In this document: positions 8,757 to 18,410 of the stretch, one piece after another
Layout: each line of letters opens with the position of its first letter
Numbering within the stretch: the first letter of the stretch is position 1
Translations under genes and position numbers: made by a program
The notes under the pieces: generated by a model
Database searches by the model: none
What the model saw: only the letters and a program-made list of their open reading frames with translations
Told to the model about the DNA's origin: nothing
Origin: Bacteroides congonensis
GTDB lineage: Bacteria; Bacteroidota; Bacteroidia; Bacteroidales; Bacteroidaceae
Reading direction: 5' to 3'
DNA: 64,000 bases
Assembly: GCF_900130125.1 (NCBI RefSeq)
Contig: NZ_FQXY01000011.1
Location: 434,001-498,000 of the forward strand

Positions 8757-10230
8757 AGTTGAATTTAATATTACTTTGTTCATTTTCCTTTAGTTCGATA
8801 GCATTTTTCTCTGTTACGTCCAATGTAATCTCCGACAGGTTGAAATTCTTCGTATAGCAAATTTTACCCGGTTTCTTAGCCTGTGCTTCGATAGCGTAAA
8901 GATAGAAATTTTCCAGACGCAAAGAGTCGTTCCAACCCGAAGCGGAGATAAATTCGTCTACGTTTTCGGCTTTAATCTGCGATACATATACGTTGCGGAA
9001 GCGTGGGTATCCCTTTTCGGCGGGTTCTACCGGAGTCAGCATAACTTTCCAGTGTTCCGGAATTTCCTTGCCTTCATACTCTTTGGGCAACGTGCTGTAA
9101 CTGTAACTGGGATTCCAGTTCAAGTCTGCCGCCAGTACGTGGCGGACGTTTTCGGCTTTTACATGGGTCATGTAGATATTTTCGATTGTCCCCCCGCGGT
9201 TCATGGCGCTTTTCAGACGGAGCACGGCGGAAGTGCCGGCAGCTTCGAGGTTATATCCCAATATATTCCGGATACTGCCGGAAGTTTCACTGCCGCAGGT
9301 GATAAGTCCTGCGCCTTTGCGGGCAATGCAATTGCGTATAACCACGTTTTCCGTAGGAAGGTTCACCCGCAAACCGTCCGCGTCCCGACCCGATTTGATG
9401 CAGATATTATCATCATTACAGTCCACATCGCAGTTCTCAATCAGAATGTTGCATGAAGAGTCGATGTCGATACCGTCCGTGCTCGGGCCGTGGCCACCTA
9501 TATTATTATTAATAGTCAGTCCGTCTATCGTGCAATAGTTGGAATAAAGAATCTGACAGCCCCAGAAGCCGGTACGCATCAGGGTGAATCCCTTCAGGGT
9601 GATATCCGAACTGCGTTCCACAAGAATACCCCGCACACGTTTGCAGTCGTAATCTACAATCCAGCGCAGTCCTTTCGTTTCGTATTCCTTGCGCATTTCC
9701 CAATATTTATCCCAAAAGACTTTTCCCCGACAGTCCAGAGTGCCTTCTCCGCTGACGGCGGCATTCTTCTCGTTGACAATGTTTATCACTGCCGCCGGCC
9801 ATGTCATCTCGATACCTGCAATCCGCGAACGGAATTCGGGATAATGGTGGATATGAGGGCTGGCAAGCAGGGTGACGCCTTTGTCCAGTTGCAGGTTGAC
9901 GCCGCTTTTGATGAACAGTGCCCCGGTCTGATAAAATCCGGGCTGGAGAGTGACGGTTCCCCCACCGGAGACGGCGCAACTGTCGATTGCTTTCTGGATA
10001 GCTTCTGTGCTGAGCACTGTACTGTCTGCCACTGCGCCAAAAGAATTGGCGGATAAAATAAGGTCGTTTCCGGTAGTTTGCCGGCTTCCTACGCTGTCAG
10101 CCCATGACAAATCCGGCTGTTGCGGAACCTGTCCCCATTCGAAGCTGTTGCTTCCTGCCTGTTTGGCAGGGGTACATGCTATAAAAAATGTGCCCGCCAG
10201 AAGTAGGGGAAGGATGCTTTTACTTTTCAT
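8707..10230 (-). CDS. GH28-family polygalacturonase-type lipoprotein
   Basis: 507 residues from MKSKSILPLLLAGTFFIAC, a lipoprotein signal (Cys at residue 19). A start nine bases earlier is possible. The beta-helix enzyme carries ANSFGAVADSTVLSTEAIQKAI, GGGTVTLQPGFY, the catalytic STDGIDIDSS and CNDDNICIKSG motifs, GLITCGSETSGSIRN, and LRLKSAMNRGG. The lipid anchor suggests membrane attachment, possibly at the cell surface. The last ~20 residues (after IELKENEQ) overlap the signal-peptide region of the next gene and look like poorly conserved tail sequence, which could reflect a shifted stop. It is the second gene of the operon, 35 bp after the GH2 stop. Confidence 0.88.
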   Translation of the reverse strand: MKSKSILPLLLAGTFFIACTPAKQAGSNSFEWGQVPQQPDLSWADSVGSRQTTGNDLILSANSFGAVADSTVLSTEAIQKAIDSCAVSGGGTVTLQPGFYQTGALFIKSGVNLQLDKGVTLLASPHIHHYPEFRSRIAGIEMTWPAAVINIVNEKNAAVSGEGTLDCRGKVFWDKYWEMRKEYETKGLRWIVDYDCKRVRGILVERSSDITLKGFTLMRTGFWGCQILYSNYCTIDGLTINNNIGGHGPSTDGIDIDSSCNILIENCDVDCNDDNICIKSGRDADGLRVNLPTENVVIRNCIARKGAGLITCGSETSGSIRNILGYNLEAAGTSAVLRLKSAMNRGGTIENIYMTHVKAENVRHVLAADLNWNPSYSYSTLPKEYEGKEIPEHWKVMLTPVEPAEKGYPRFRNVYVSQIKAENVDEFISASGWNDSLRLENFYLYAIEAQAKKPGKICYTKNFNLSEITLDVTEKNAIELKENEQSNIKFNYAETTPDHRTAGNLAH

Positions 10231-10264
10231 ATCAGTCAATATTGGGATTTTCTTTAATTTCCGT

Positions 10265-13141
10265 TTAGTTAATCTTCGGTTTCAGTTCGTCGGGAGAGTC
10301 TTTCGTATAAGACTTCACGTCTCCTGCCACTTTGGTGAATAGTGCTTGTATCTGTTCCGTACTGACAGTCGTTGTCGGGCGGAAAGCGTCTGAATTCATA
10401 TAATCCAGAACAGCTTTATGCATCTGACGGGCAACGATTCGTTTCTCCGGTTGGGAAGTGATATCCATACTGGTCATCATCAGTCTGCCGTTCAATACCT
10501 TTGCTTCAAACAACATTCCTATTTTCCGGCTGATAAACCACGTATCAATGCTCTGGATAGTCGGTTGGAACTCCGCAGGGAAGTCGGTGAACTGCATCAC
10601 CTGTGCCTTGTTCAGCAGTTCCCACCATTGCAGGTTACTGTGATATTCCGTCGGGAATTCGCGGAAAAGAGGATGGTATTCATTCACGAAGATACCCGTC
10701 GTGTGCGGCGGGCGCATCTTGAACCAGGAAGTATTCCAGAACACAGGAGTGAAGTATTGTTTGACTTCCTTGCCGTACTGAATCTTTCCGGCTGCCGTTA
10801 TCAGAACGTTTCCACCTTCCTGCAATACCGATAAAGCCTTGGCATCCAGCGTATCCGTGGTATATACATCACCTTGCGTCAGTTCCACTTGTGCGGGATA
10901 TACCCAGAAATCCCAGTCATTCACGGCATCACTGCCCTCGATACGTACTTCCAGATTAAGTTTCTGCGGAGTAGTGATTCCTGCTAAATCCATATCTACA
11001 CTCCCCAAAGAACAGAGATTGCCGACAGGAATATTGTGAGCACCGACAGTTCCATGGGCATATACTTTCCCGAACTTATCCTTAATGGTATAAACCGTTT
11101 TTGCTTTCTGCAAAGGAGCTGCCCCGAAATGAGACACCTCGATGTCGGCATGGAATGTTTCGTTATTGGCATATACAAATTTCGGAATACGCGCCAATGG
11201 CACAGTCGGACTGCAAAAACGTCTGAACTGTTCAGCGTTGATATATCCTTTTTCTTCAAAAAATACGTCCAATACACCGACCAATGCGGTTCCCTGACCG
11301 GAATAGTCATTGAGAGCCAACAACTGGAATCCGGCATAATCGGGAGTGCGCAATGTCTTTTCAATCTCATGTTTGTAGCAGAGAGCCTGAAGTTTACCCG
11401 AAGCCATCATAAAGTCGTAACTTTGACTTCCCATGTGGTTGTCATTCAGAATATCCCGGAAGATTTCAAAATTCTTCGCTTTGTTGACCCCGGTGTATTT
11501 GCGGATTTCATTGAAATTAGGGAATACGCACCACTGTCCCGTTTCATGTGATACATACGGCTGCCTCACCGTATCTATCCTTGCACGGTAGTCCGACATA
11601 CTTTCCGGACAGGCACCTGCCCAACTCAATCCGCGTGCTCCGGCTTTCACATGAAACTCATTGTGAGGCTGCCACTGCCAGCTATTTCCTACGGAAGCTC
11701 CCGTATATACATGGCGCGGGTCGGTCGCTTTCCAATAATCCACAAACTTGCTTACCCATGCCACCCAACGACCGGAAGGCTCATTGCCGCAAGCCAGCAT
11801 ACAATAAGAAGCGTAATTCCCATATTTTTTCGTCAAAGCAATCGTCTCATCCATCAGATACTTGTCAATCGGCTGTCCGTTACCCAATCTTGGGCCATGG
11901 TTCGGCCAGCTCGGCCCTTCCGGTTGCAGGTAGAAACCTACAAGGTCGGCAGCGATAAAAGCCGCTTCCGGCGGACAGAAAGAGTGGAAACGCATATGGT
12001 TCAACCCGTAGCTGCGGCAAATGCGGAATACCCGTTCCCAGGAAGCTACGTCCATCGGCGCATAGCCTGTCAACGGGAAATCACAGTTTTCTACCGTGCC
12101 GCGAAGCATTGTCTTTCTGCCGTTCACATAGAACCATTTTCCTTCTATCTTGAAGTCGCGCATACCGAACTGTACTTGCTTCGTATCCGTCTGTTTGCCG
12201 TTGCTCAACGTGGCTGTCAGTTTATAGAGTGCAGGGCTGAATTCATCCCATGTCAGGAAATCCTTTCCCATCGGAAGTTCCATTTCAACCGCATTGTCTC
12301 CTGGACGGATACTGAAACTTTGCTGTACGGGAGCGACTTTGTGCCGGATGTCTGTGTTGAAACTCTCGGCGGAAAGCGTGATTTCTCCTTTGGCGGAAGA
12401 GGCGGACTGCACATTCATACGTACCAGTGCTTTCTGATTGCTCAAATCGGGATATACTTGAATGTTCTCAAAGTGTACTTTCGGAGTGGCCTGCAATTCG
12501 ATTCGTCCGACGATACCGTTCCAGTTGCCTTGCGTCTGGTCGGTGATACTGTGGGAGTCGGGGCCTACGTTGATTTCCTTGATGCGGTTGTCGATGCGGA
12601 TAGTAATCAGACACGTCTTTCCGGGGGCGACCGCAGAAGTCAGGTCATAGACGTGGGGAACACAAAGACTGTTCTGCATACCGAGTTCCTTTTGGTTTAC
12701 CCAAACGGTGGTTTCGATATGCGGACGTTCCAGGAAAAGGGAGATTCTTTCCCCTTTCCAGTTGGAAGGGATTGTAACTTTCTTTTGATACCAGGCTACG
12801 CCTACATAATGTTTGTCGGGAGTCAGGAAAAAGGGGAGTTTCACTTGTCCCTCTATCCTGTATTTTTCCATATATGGGTTGAAGTAGTAAGAACTGTCGT
12901 AGAGGCTTCCCGTCCATTGGGTGCGGGCGGTCACTTCATCCCCCTTTAGTTTTTCGGGCATGGAGCCGGGCAGGTTGATAGAGTCGTCGAGGGATTTTTT
13001 GAACCATTGTTCCCTGACGCCGATATCTTCCCGGTCTATCTGGAAGTTCCACTTGCCGGATAAGCTGAAAGAGTGATTTTGCCCCATTGCGGTCAGTATA
13101 GCGGCAAATACGATGGCAATACTTACTAAAAGTCGTTTCAT
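10265..13141 (-). CDS. GH2-family beta-glycosidase (beta-galactosidase-like)
   Basis: 958 residues starting MKRLLVSIAIVFAAILTAMGQ (signal peptide); this ATG is preferred over 13168 because it begins the signal. Domains in order: jelly-roll sugar-binding domain (SLSGKWNFQIDR, FLERPHIETTVWVNQKELG), Ig-like domain, TIM barrel with general acid/base Glu454 in ACGNEPSG and probable nucleophile Glu533 in SHETGQW, then extra C-terminal domains. GH2 members in RG-I loci remove beta-galactose or related side-chain sugars, or unsaturated uronic acids. It is the first gene of the minus-strand operon and is preceded by a -7 box with an HTCS-type operator (13188-13232), tying this operon to the RG-I regulon. 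Confidence 0.88.
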   Translation of the reverse strand: MKRLLVSIAIVFAAILTAMGQNHSFSLSGKWNFQIDREDIGVREQWFKKSLDDSINLPGSMPEKLKGDEVTARTQWTGSLYDSSYYFNPYMEKYRIEGQVKLPFFLTPDKHYVGVAWYQKKVTIPSNWKGERISLFLERPHIETTVWVNQKELGMQNSLCVPHVYDLTSAVAPGKTCLITIRIDNRIKEINVGPDSHSITDQTQGNWNGIVGRIELQATPKVHFENIQVYPDLSNQKALVRMNVQSASSAKGEITLSAESFNTDIRHKVAPVQQSFSIRPGDNAVEMELPMGKDFLTWDEFSPALYKLTATLSNGKQTDTKQVQFGMRDFKIEGKWFYVNGRKTMLRGTVENCDFPLTGYAPMDVASWERVFRICRSYGLNHMRFHSFCPPEAAFIAADLVGFYLQPEGPSWPNHGPRLGNGQPIDKYLMDETIALTKKYGNYASYCMLACGNEPSGRWVAWVSKFVDYWKATDPRHVYTGASVGNSWQWQPHNEFHVKAGARGLSWAGACPESMSDYRARIDTVRQPYVSHETGQWCVFPNFNEIRKYTGVNKAKNFEIFRDILNDNHMGSQSYDFMMASGKLQALCYKHEIEKTLRTPDYAGFQLLALNDYSGQGTALVGVLDVFFEEKGYINAEQFRRFCSPTVPLARIPKFVYANNETFHADIEVSHFGAAPLQKAKTVYTIKDKFGKVYAHGTVGAHNIPVGNLCSLGSVDMDLAGITTPQKLNLEVRIEGSDAVNDWDFWVYPAQVELTQGDVYTTDTLDAKALSVLQEGGNVLITAAGKIQYGKEVKQYFTPVFWNTSWFKMRPPHTTGIFVNEYHPLFREFPTEYHSNLQWWELLNKAQVMQFTDFPAEFQPTIQSIDTWFISRKIGMLFEAKVLNGRLMMTSMDITSQPEKRIVARQMHKAVLDYMNSDAFRPTTTVSTEQIQALFTKVAGDVKSYTKDSPDELKPKIN

Positions 13142-13187
13142 GATATATAGAATTGATATGTTTTTCATTTCTTCTGAAAATCTGCCG

Positions 13188-13232
13188 CTAAAGTAGAACT
13201 TTTTAAGGGGTTGGTAAATAGAAAGATGTACA
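13188..13232 (-). promoter_or_regulatory. HTCS-type operator plus -7 box for the GH2-GH28-GH28-GH106 operon
   Basis: Read on the minus strand, TGTAC starts at 13232, followed by N5 and TCTATTT; the first T lies exactly 37 bp upstream of TACTTTAG (13195-13188), a near-consensus -7 box. The motif and spacing match those upstream of the PL11, GH105, deacetylase and fimbrillin genes. The stretch is especially close to the copy at 52277. Confidence 0.7.
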
Positions 13233-13321
13233 GATACATAGAATATTGTATCAAAATGGGCTTATCCCACCGGTTGTGTACAAAACTACATGCTTTTGAA
13301 ATATTGTCCATGCGCTTTGTC

Positions 13322-13352
13322 TTTGAGGAATTTAGGAGATACCCTATATTTG
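13322..13352 (+). promoter_or_regulatory. Canonical Bacteroides -33/-7 promoter for the GH43/GH42 gene
   Basis: TTTG (13322-13325), a 19-bp spacer and TATATTTG (13345-13352) match the Bacteroides sigma-ABfr consensus in full, unlike the operator-type promoters of the other enzyme operons. A partial operator-like TGTACAAAAC sits further up at 13277, 68 bp from the -7 box, so extra regulation is possible but unproven. Confidence 0.65.
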
Positions 13353-13383
13353 CGAAGTAAACTTTTTAATCTTAAAAGAAAAC

Positions 13384-16332
13384 ATGAAAAAAGTAATTCT
13401 CTGGATGGTTCTAACTCTTTGCCCGGTTATGACAATCTTCGCCGGTGAGACAGCTTATCTCTTTTCTTATTTTATCAATGACAGTAAGGACGGATTGCAT
13501 CTGGCATACAGTTATGACGGATTAAACTGGCTGCCTCTGAATGGCGGACGCTCTTATCTGACGCCCTCTGTGGGTAAAGATAAATTAATGCGTGACCCGA
13601 GCATCTGCCAGTCACCGGACGGGACATTCCACATGGTATGGACTTCCAGTTGGACAGACCGGATTATCGGCTATGCCTCTTCCCGCGACCTGATTCATTG
13701 GAGTGAGCAGCAAGCCATTCCGGTGATGATGCACGAGCCGGAAGCCCATAACTGTTGGGCGCCCGAACTGTTCTACGATGAGCCTTTGCAGACTTACTAT
13801 ATCTTCTGGGCTACCACCATCCCCGGCCGTCACAAGGAAGTGCCGACCAGTGAAAGTGAGAAGGGACTGAATCATCGCATCTATTACGTAACGACGAAAG
13901 ACTTCCGCACTTTCTCAAAGACAAAGATGTTTTTCAACCCGGATTTCAGCGTAATTGACGCTGCCATTGTGAAAGACCCGAAACATGAAGACCTGATAAT
14001 GGTAGTGAAGAACGAAAATTCCAATCCGCCGGAAAAGAATCTGCGTGTCACACGTACAAGGAAAATAGAAAAAGGATTCCCGACTAAAGTATCGTCACCC
14101 ATTACAGGAAAATACTGGGCGGAAGGCCCGGCTCCTCTTTTTGTAGGCGATACGCTCTATGTATATTTCGATAAATACCGTGACCACCGTTATGGCGCTG
14201 TCCGTTCGCTGGATTACGGCAAAACGTGGAAAGATGTTTCCGAACAGGTTTCCTTTCCGCAGGGTATCCGTCACGGAACAGCCTTTGCGGTTGATGCTTC
14301 CGTAGTGGAAGCGTTGAAAGAGAATTCCTGGTTTAATGACAAGGACCTGACATTGACAGGCGTCTATTATTATCCCGAACACTGGGATGAAAGCCAATGG
14401 GAGCGTGACTTCAAGAAAATGCATGAACTGGGATTTGAATTTACCCATTTTGCCGAGTTTGCCTGGGCGCAATTGGAACCCGAAGAGGGGCGTTACGACT
14501 TTGCCTGGCTCGACAGGGCCGTAGCTTTGGCTGCCAAATATGATTTGAAAGTAATCATGTGTACTTCTACCGCCACACCGCCTGTATGGATGAGTCGGAA
14601 ATATCCCGAAATCCTGCTGAAGAACGAAGACGGCACTATCCTCGACCATGGCGCCCGCCAGCACGCGTCGTTTGCTTCCCTCCTGTATCGGGAACTATCT
14701 TATAAAATGATAGAAAAACTGGCGCAGCATTATGGAAATGACTCCCGCATTATCGGCTGGCAACTCGATAACGAGCCTGCCGTGCAATTCGACTATAACC
14801 TGAAAGCGGAACTTGCCTTCCGTGATTTCCTTCGTGCCAAATACCATAATGATATCCGGCAATTGAATGATGCGTGGGGGACGGCTTTTTGGAGCGAAGC
14901 CTATTCGTCTTTTGATGAAATAACCCTTCCCAAACGTGTGCAGATGTTTATGAATCATCATCAAATTCTGGACTACCGTCGTTTTGCGGCAACGCAAACC
15001 AATGATTTCCTGAACGAACAATGTCTGCTAATCAAGAAATACGCCAAGAACCAATGGGTTACTACCAACTATATACCGAACTATGACGAAGGGCATATCG
15101 GGGGTAGCCCTTCCCTTGACTTTCAGAGTTACACCCGCTATATGGTATATGGAGATAATGAAGGTATCGGTCGTCGTGGCTATCGTGTCGGCAATCCTTT
15201 GCGTATCGCGTGGGCAAATGATTTCTTCCGTCCGATACAGGGAACCTACGGCGTAATGGAACTTCAGCCGGGACAAGTAAACTGGGGCGGCATCAATCCC
15301 CAACCGCTTCCGGGAGCAGTCCGCCTATGGATGTGGAGTGTATTTGCCGGCGGAAGTGATTTTATCTGCACCTACCGCTATCGTCAGCCGCTCTACGGCA
15401 CAGAGCAATATCATTATGGGATAGTAGGCACCGACGGAGTGACCGTTACTCCCGGTGGGAGAGAATATGAAACCTTTATAAAAGAGATTCGTGAACTCCG
15501 CAAGCACTATTCTCCCCGTGAAACGAAACCCGCCTCTTATTTGGCACGCCGCACCGCTATTCTCTTCAACCACGAAAACTCCTGGAGCATCGAACGGCAG
15601 AAGCAGAACCGCACTTGGGATACCTTTGCACACATCGAGAAGTATTACCGCACTTTAAAATCGTTCGGAGCGCCCGTCGATTTTATCTCGGAAGCCAAGA
15701 ACCTGTCAGATTACCCGGTTGTCATCGCCCCGGCCTATCAATTAGCTGATAAAGCATTGGTAGACAAATGGATTACATACGTGAAGAATGGCGGAAATCT
15801 CGTTCTTACCTGTCGTACGGCACAGAAAGACCGTTACGGTCGTCTGCCGGAAGCCCCTTTCGGCTCTATGATTACCCCGCTGACCGGAAACGAAATGAAT
15901 TTCTACGACTTGCTTCTTCCCGAAGACCCCGGCACTGTTATCATGAACGGAAAAGAATATTCCTGGAACACCTGGGGAGAAATCCTGAATCCCCCGGCCG
16001 ATGCACAAGTATGGGCGACATATACCAACGAATTTTACGAAGGAAGCCCCGCGGTGACTTTCCGTAAATTGGGAAAGGGAACGATTACTTATGTCGGGGT
16101 GGACAGCCGTAACGGTGCATTGGAAAAAGACTTGTTGAAGAAGCTATATGCACAACTCGATATTCCGGTAATGAATTTGCCTTATGGCGTAACCCTTGAA
16201 TACCGCAATGGCTTTGGAATTGTTCTGAACTATTCTGACCGGCCTTATAACTTTGACTTGCCGAAAGGCAGTAAAGCATTAATAGGAACACCGGAAATTC
16301 CTACGGCGGGCGTATTGGTCTTTTCAATATGA
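13384..16332 (+). CDS. Two-domain glycosidase: GH43-like N-terminus fused to GH42 beta-galactosidase
   Basis: 982 residues with a signal peptide ending around TIFAGE. Residues ~22-310 form a five-bladed-propeller GH43-like domain (DGLHLAYSYDGLNW, LMRDPSICQSPDGTFHMVWTS, CWAPELFYD, YWAEGPAPLF). Residues ~320-982 are GH42: GVYYYPEHWDESQWERD, FAEFAWAQLEPEEG, acid/base Glu464 in QLDNEP, nucleophile Glu626 in MELQPGQVNWGG, then a Rossmann-like trimerisation domain and a C-terminal beta domain. GH42 cleaves beta-galactosides; GH43-like domains usually act on arabinose or galactose side chains. Together these fit trimming of arabinogalactan side chains of RG-I. The protein is probably periplasmic. 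The gene stands alone, with its own consensus promoter, and the enzyme partnership is unusual. Confidence 0.85.
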   Translation: MKKVILWMVLTLCPVMTIFAGETAYLFSYFINDSKDGLHLAYSYDGLNWLPLNGGRSYLTPSVGKDKLMRDPSICQSPDGTFHMVWTSSWTDRIIGYASSRDLIHWSEQQAIPVMMHEPEAHNCWAPELFYDEPLQTYYIFWATTIPGRHKEVPTSESEKGLNHRIYYVTTKDFRTFSKTKMFFNPDFSVIDAAIVKDPKHEDLIMVVKNENSNPPEKNLRVTRTRKIEKGFPTKVSSPITGKYWAEGPAPLFVGDTLYVYFDKYRDHRYGAVRSLDYGKTWKDVSEQVSFPQGIRHGTAFAVDASVVEALKENSWFNDKDLTLTGVYYYPEHWDESQWERDFKKMHELGFEFTHFAEFAWAQLEPEEGRYDFAWLDRAVALAAKYDLKVIMCTSTATPPVWMSRKYPEILLKNEDGTILDHGARQHASFASLLYRELSYKMIEKLAQHYGNDSRIIGWQLDNEPAVQFDYNLKAELAFRDFLRAKYHNDIRQLNDAWGTAFWSEAYSSFDEITLPKRVQMFMNHHQILDYRRFAATQTNDFLNEQCLLIKKYAKNQWVTTNYIPNYDEGHIGGSPSLDFQSYTRYMVYGDNEGIGRRGYRVGNPLRIAWANDFFRPIQGTYGVMELQPGQVNWGGINPQPLPGAVRLWMWSVFAGGSDFICTYRYRQPLYGTEQYHYGIVGTDGVTVTPGGREYETFIKEIRELRKHYSPRETKPASYLARRTAILFNHENSWSIERQKQNRTWDTFAHIEKYYRTLKSFGAPVDFISEAKNLSDYPVVIAPAYQLADKALVDKWITYVKNGGNLVLTCRTAQKDRYGRLPEAPFGSMITPLTGNEMNFYDLLLPEDPGTVIMNGKEYSWNTWGEILNPPADAQVWATYTNEFYEGSPAVTFRKLGKGTITYVGVDSRNGALEKDLLKKLYAQLDIPVMNLPYGVTLEYRNGFGIVLNYSDRPYNFDLPKGSKALIGTPEIPTAGVLVFSI

Positions 16333-16621
16333 ATATGAGATAGTGTATAATTCTTATCTTTGAATAGTTTTTTCCGTGTGGATATGAGCTAATTCGATTT
16401 CAGAAATAAACACGCACTTCAAACAAAAGTTTTCACGATTTACCCTCATACCCTCATAAATTTCTTCAAAGCCTTTATTCATCGTAGCTTCAGCTATGAG
16501 AGCAGGTCATGATAGCACCCTGAGAGTAACTTTTGCTCTCAGGGTATTATCATCCCATCCCCCTATAAAACATAGGATATACTAACGGGATATTAACGTT
16601 ATCTCTTCGGTATCCTTTCGT
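16333..16621. other. Gene-free stretch with a promoter-like site and one hairpin
   Basis: No convincing coding sequence. There is a -7-like TATCTTTG at 16355-16362 and a perfect 9-bp hairpin (CCCTGAGAG / CTCTCAGGG) at 16518-16544. Together they would fit a transcript of about 180 nt, but no -33 element or U-tract supports it. The last ~40 bp (from about 16586) belong to the palindromic region that continues beyond the IS66 element. Confidence 0.3.
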
Positions 16622-16629
16622 TAGATTAC

Positions 16630-16661
16630 GTAAGCATTCGGCCTCGTGCGTGTTTCTTTCC
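16630..16661 (+). repeat. IS66 left terminal inverted repeat
   Basis: 32 bp starting GTAAGC, matching the complement of 18969-19000 with a single C/T difference at position 16. It is adjacent to the target duplication TAGATTAC. Confidence 0.93.
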
Positions 16662-16671
16662 AAGCTATAAT

Positions 16672-16712
16672 AAAGCCAAAAGCCAGACGTACTTCGTCTG
16701 GCTTTTGGCTTT
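16672..16712 (-). terminator. Strong hairpin at the end of the IS66 transposase gene
   Basis: A perfect 18-bp stem (starts AAAGCCAAAAGCC) with a 5-nt TACTT loop, between the tnpC stop and the left IS end. It is likely to end element transcription and to insulate against read-through in either direction. Confidence 0.8.
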
Positions 16713-16727
16713 ATCAATCTTTCTTGT

Positions 16728-18341
16728 TTATCCTTTCCAATTAAATGGCAGTAAATCGGAGTAGTCGTTTTTCTCTTCTCTTTCTTTCTCCTGTACCCTA
16801 ATCAACACGTCCTGCATCCATAGTTTCGGGTTCACCTTATTTTCCCTGCAACATCCCATCAGTGAAAAGAATATTGCCGCTGCATGTGCCGCCTCATGTG
16901 ATCCGGAGAAAAGAGTGTTTTTTCTGTTCAAAGTCAATGGTCTTATAGAACGCTCCACCGGATTATTGTCAATGCAGAATTGTGCATCGTTGACATATCC
17001 GGACAGTTGTTCAAATCGTGTGTACATATAGAATATGGCCTTGGCAATAGGCGATTTCTCAACCGTATGTTCATATTCCTCCTTGCACCATTTTTCCAGT
17101 CCTTTGATAATAGGGTACGATTCTTCCTGGCGAAGCTTTACTACAGCCCCGCCTTCCAGATGTTCTATCCTGATTTTCTCCTCCACAGCATACAGTCTGC
17201 CTATTTGTTCAAGTGCATACCCTGCTCTGGGAGGGTCATTCCCTTCCGCTTCCACAAACTTGCGCCTGACGTGTGCCCAGCAGCACAGGTGTAACTTTCC
17301 GGGTAGCGTGTCGAACTCGTCATATACTGCAAAGCCGTCACTCTGTACCACCCGGACCTGTCCTGCCAGCAGTGTGTCTATTCCACTGCTGCCACGTCCC
17401 TTGTGATATTCAAAGAAGGGGGTATGGAACCGGGGCAGATAGAAGTTCCACATATACCCGCGGTGAAGGGCACCGGGACGGTCGCTTTCAAGTACGGGGT
17501 GGGGCGTCTCATCGGCCATGACGTAATAACTGTCCTTGACCAGTTCACGAAGCTCATTATAGACCGGCTCCAGACGCTGTGCGGCGGCCATCATCCAGTT
17601 ACTTACGGTGGAAGGACTCAGATGGATGCCTTCACGCTCAAAAATGTCCAGCTGTCTGTGCAGAGGCAGGTGATCGTAATATTTGGCGGTAGCAATGTGG
17701 GACAGTATACTTTCCGACGCATTGCTGTGAGGGTGTGCCATTACGGGCATGGGAGCAGTCATGATACGACCGTCGGCAAGCCGGTATTTAGGGCGGATGA
17801 TGCGTCTCACATAGAATCGCGCAGGGCTGACGGCATATTGTTCGCTCACTTCCTCCCCCAGCTTTGTCGCTCCCTCCAGGGAAAGACCTTCCGGCATGGG
17901 AATGATGATTTCCTCACGGGGAAGGGACGGGTCGATGGGCTTACGGGCGTGGGGAGTAATCTTTTTGGTGAAGCTCTTACGGAAACGGTTGTAACCATTC
18001 TCCGATTTGACAGATTTCTCAGCTATTTTCTGTTCTTCCGCTACCGGGTCATTGACATCGGACGGGGATTCGAAACAGATGCTCAATTGGCTGGCATCTT
18101 CGGGAAGATGACGTTTTTCACTGGATTTACCCCATAAACGGCGTGTCAAGTCAGCCAGTTTCCATCTCAAGTCAGCTATGACGGCTGTACAGGCTGAGAT
18201 TTCCCCGGCCTGGCGGGAATACTCCTGCAAAGAGGCTTCGTATTTTCTCTGAAGTTCCGCATGCTCCTTTTCAAGACGTTCACGTTCCTTGCGCAACTCT
18301 TCGTACTCTTCCAAAGTAAGGGTAATGACTGGTTCTTTCAC
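16728..18341 (-). CDS. tnpC: IS66-family transposase TnpC
   Basis: 537 residues. An N-terminal coiled coil (LEEYEELRKERERLEKEHAELQ) is followed by the zinc-finger-like/helical region with RLWGKSSEKR, the HIATAKYYDHLPLHRQ segment, and the DDE catalytic core: first Asp in MADETPHP, second in VVQSDGFAVYDEF, with CCWAHVRRKF. The final Glu is in IDNNPVERSIRPLTLNRKN, followed by a C-terminal SHEAAHAAAIFFSLMGCC motif. All are standard for IS66 transposases and the length is normal, so the element is probably active or recently so. It lies 69 bp downstream of tnpB. Confidence 0.95.
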   Translation of the reverse strand: MKEPVITLTLEEYEELRKERERLEKEHAELQRKYEASLQEYSRQAGEISACTAVIADLRWKLADLTRRLWGKSSEKRHLPEDASQLSICFESPSDVNDPVAEEQKIAEKSVKSENGYNRFRKSFTKKITPHARKPIDPSLPREEIIIPMPEGLSLEGATKLGEEVSEQYAVSPARFYVRRIIRPKYRLADGRIMTAPMPVMAHPHSNASESILSHIATAKYYDHLPLHRQLDIFEREGIHLSPSTVSNWMMAAAQRLEPVYNELRELVKDSYYVMADETPHPVLESDRPGALHRGYMWNFYLPRFHTPFFEYHKGRGSSGIDTLLAGQVRVVQSDGFAVYDEFDTLPGKLHLCCWAHVRRKFVEAEGNDPPRAGYALEQIGRLYAVEEKIRIEHLEGGAVVKLRQEESYPIIKGLEKWCKEEYEHTVEKSPIAKAIFYMYTRFEQLSGYVNDAQFCIDNNPVERSIRPLTLNRKNTLFSGSHEAAHAAAIFFSLMGCCRENKVNPKLWMQDVLIRVQEKEREEKNDYSDLLPFNWKG

Positions 18342-18410
18342 TGTATATCCACTTTTTTATTATGTGGCAAAGTTATCAAAATAAAGCTGTACGCCTTATA
18401 GGACGGGAGA

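Noticed and set aside
9490..10056. Plus-strand open frame opposite the lipoprotein GH28
   Set aside because: Shadow of a real beta-helix enzyme in the opposite strand.
11651..12949. Long plus-strand open frame (432 codons) opposite the GH2 gene
   Set aside because: Antisense to a GH2 with both catalytic Glu; the protein sequence has no recognisable fold or start context.
13277..13294. HTCS operator for the GH43/GH42 gene
   Set aside because: Only a partial match (TGTACAAAAC) and 68 bp, not 37 bp, from the -7 box; kept as a possibility in that promoter's entry only.
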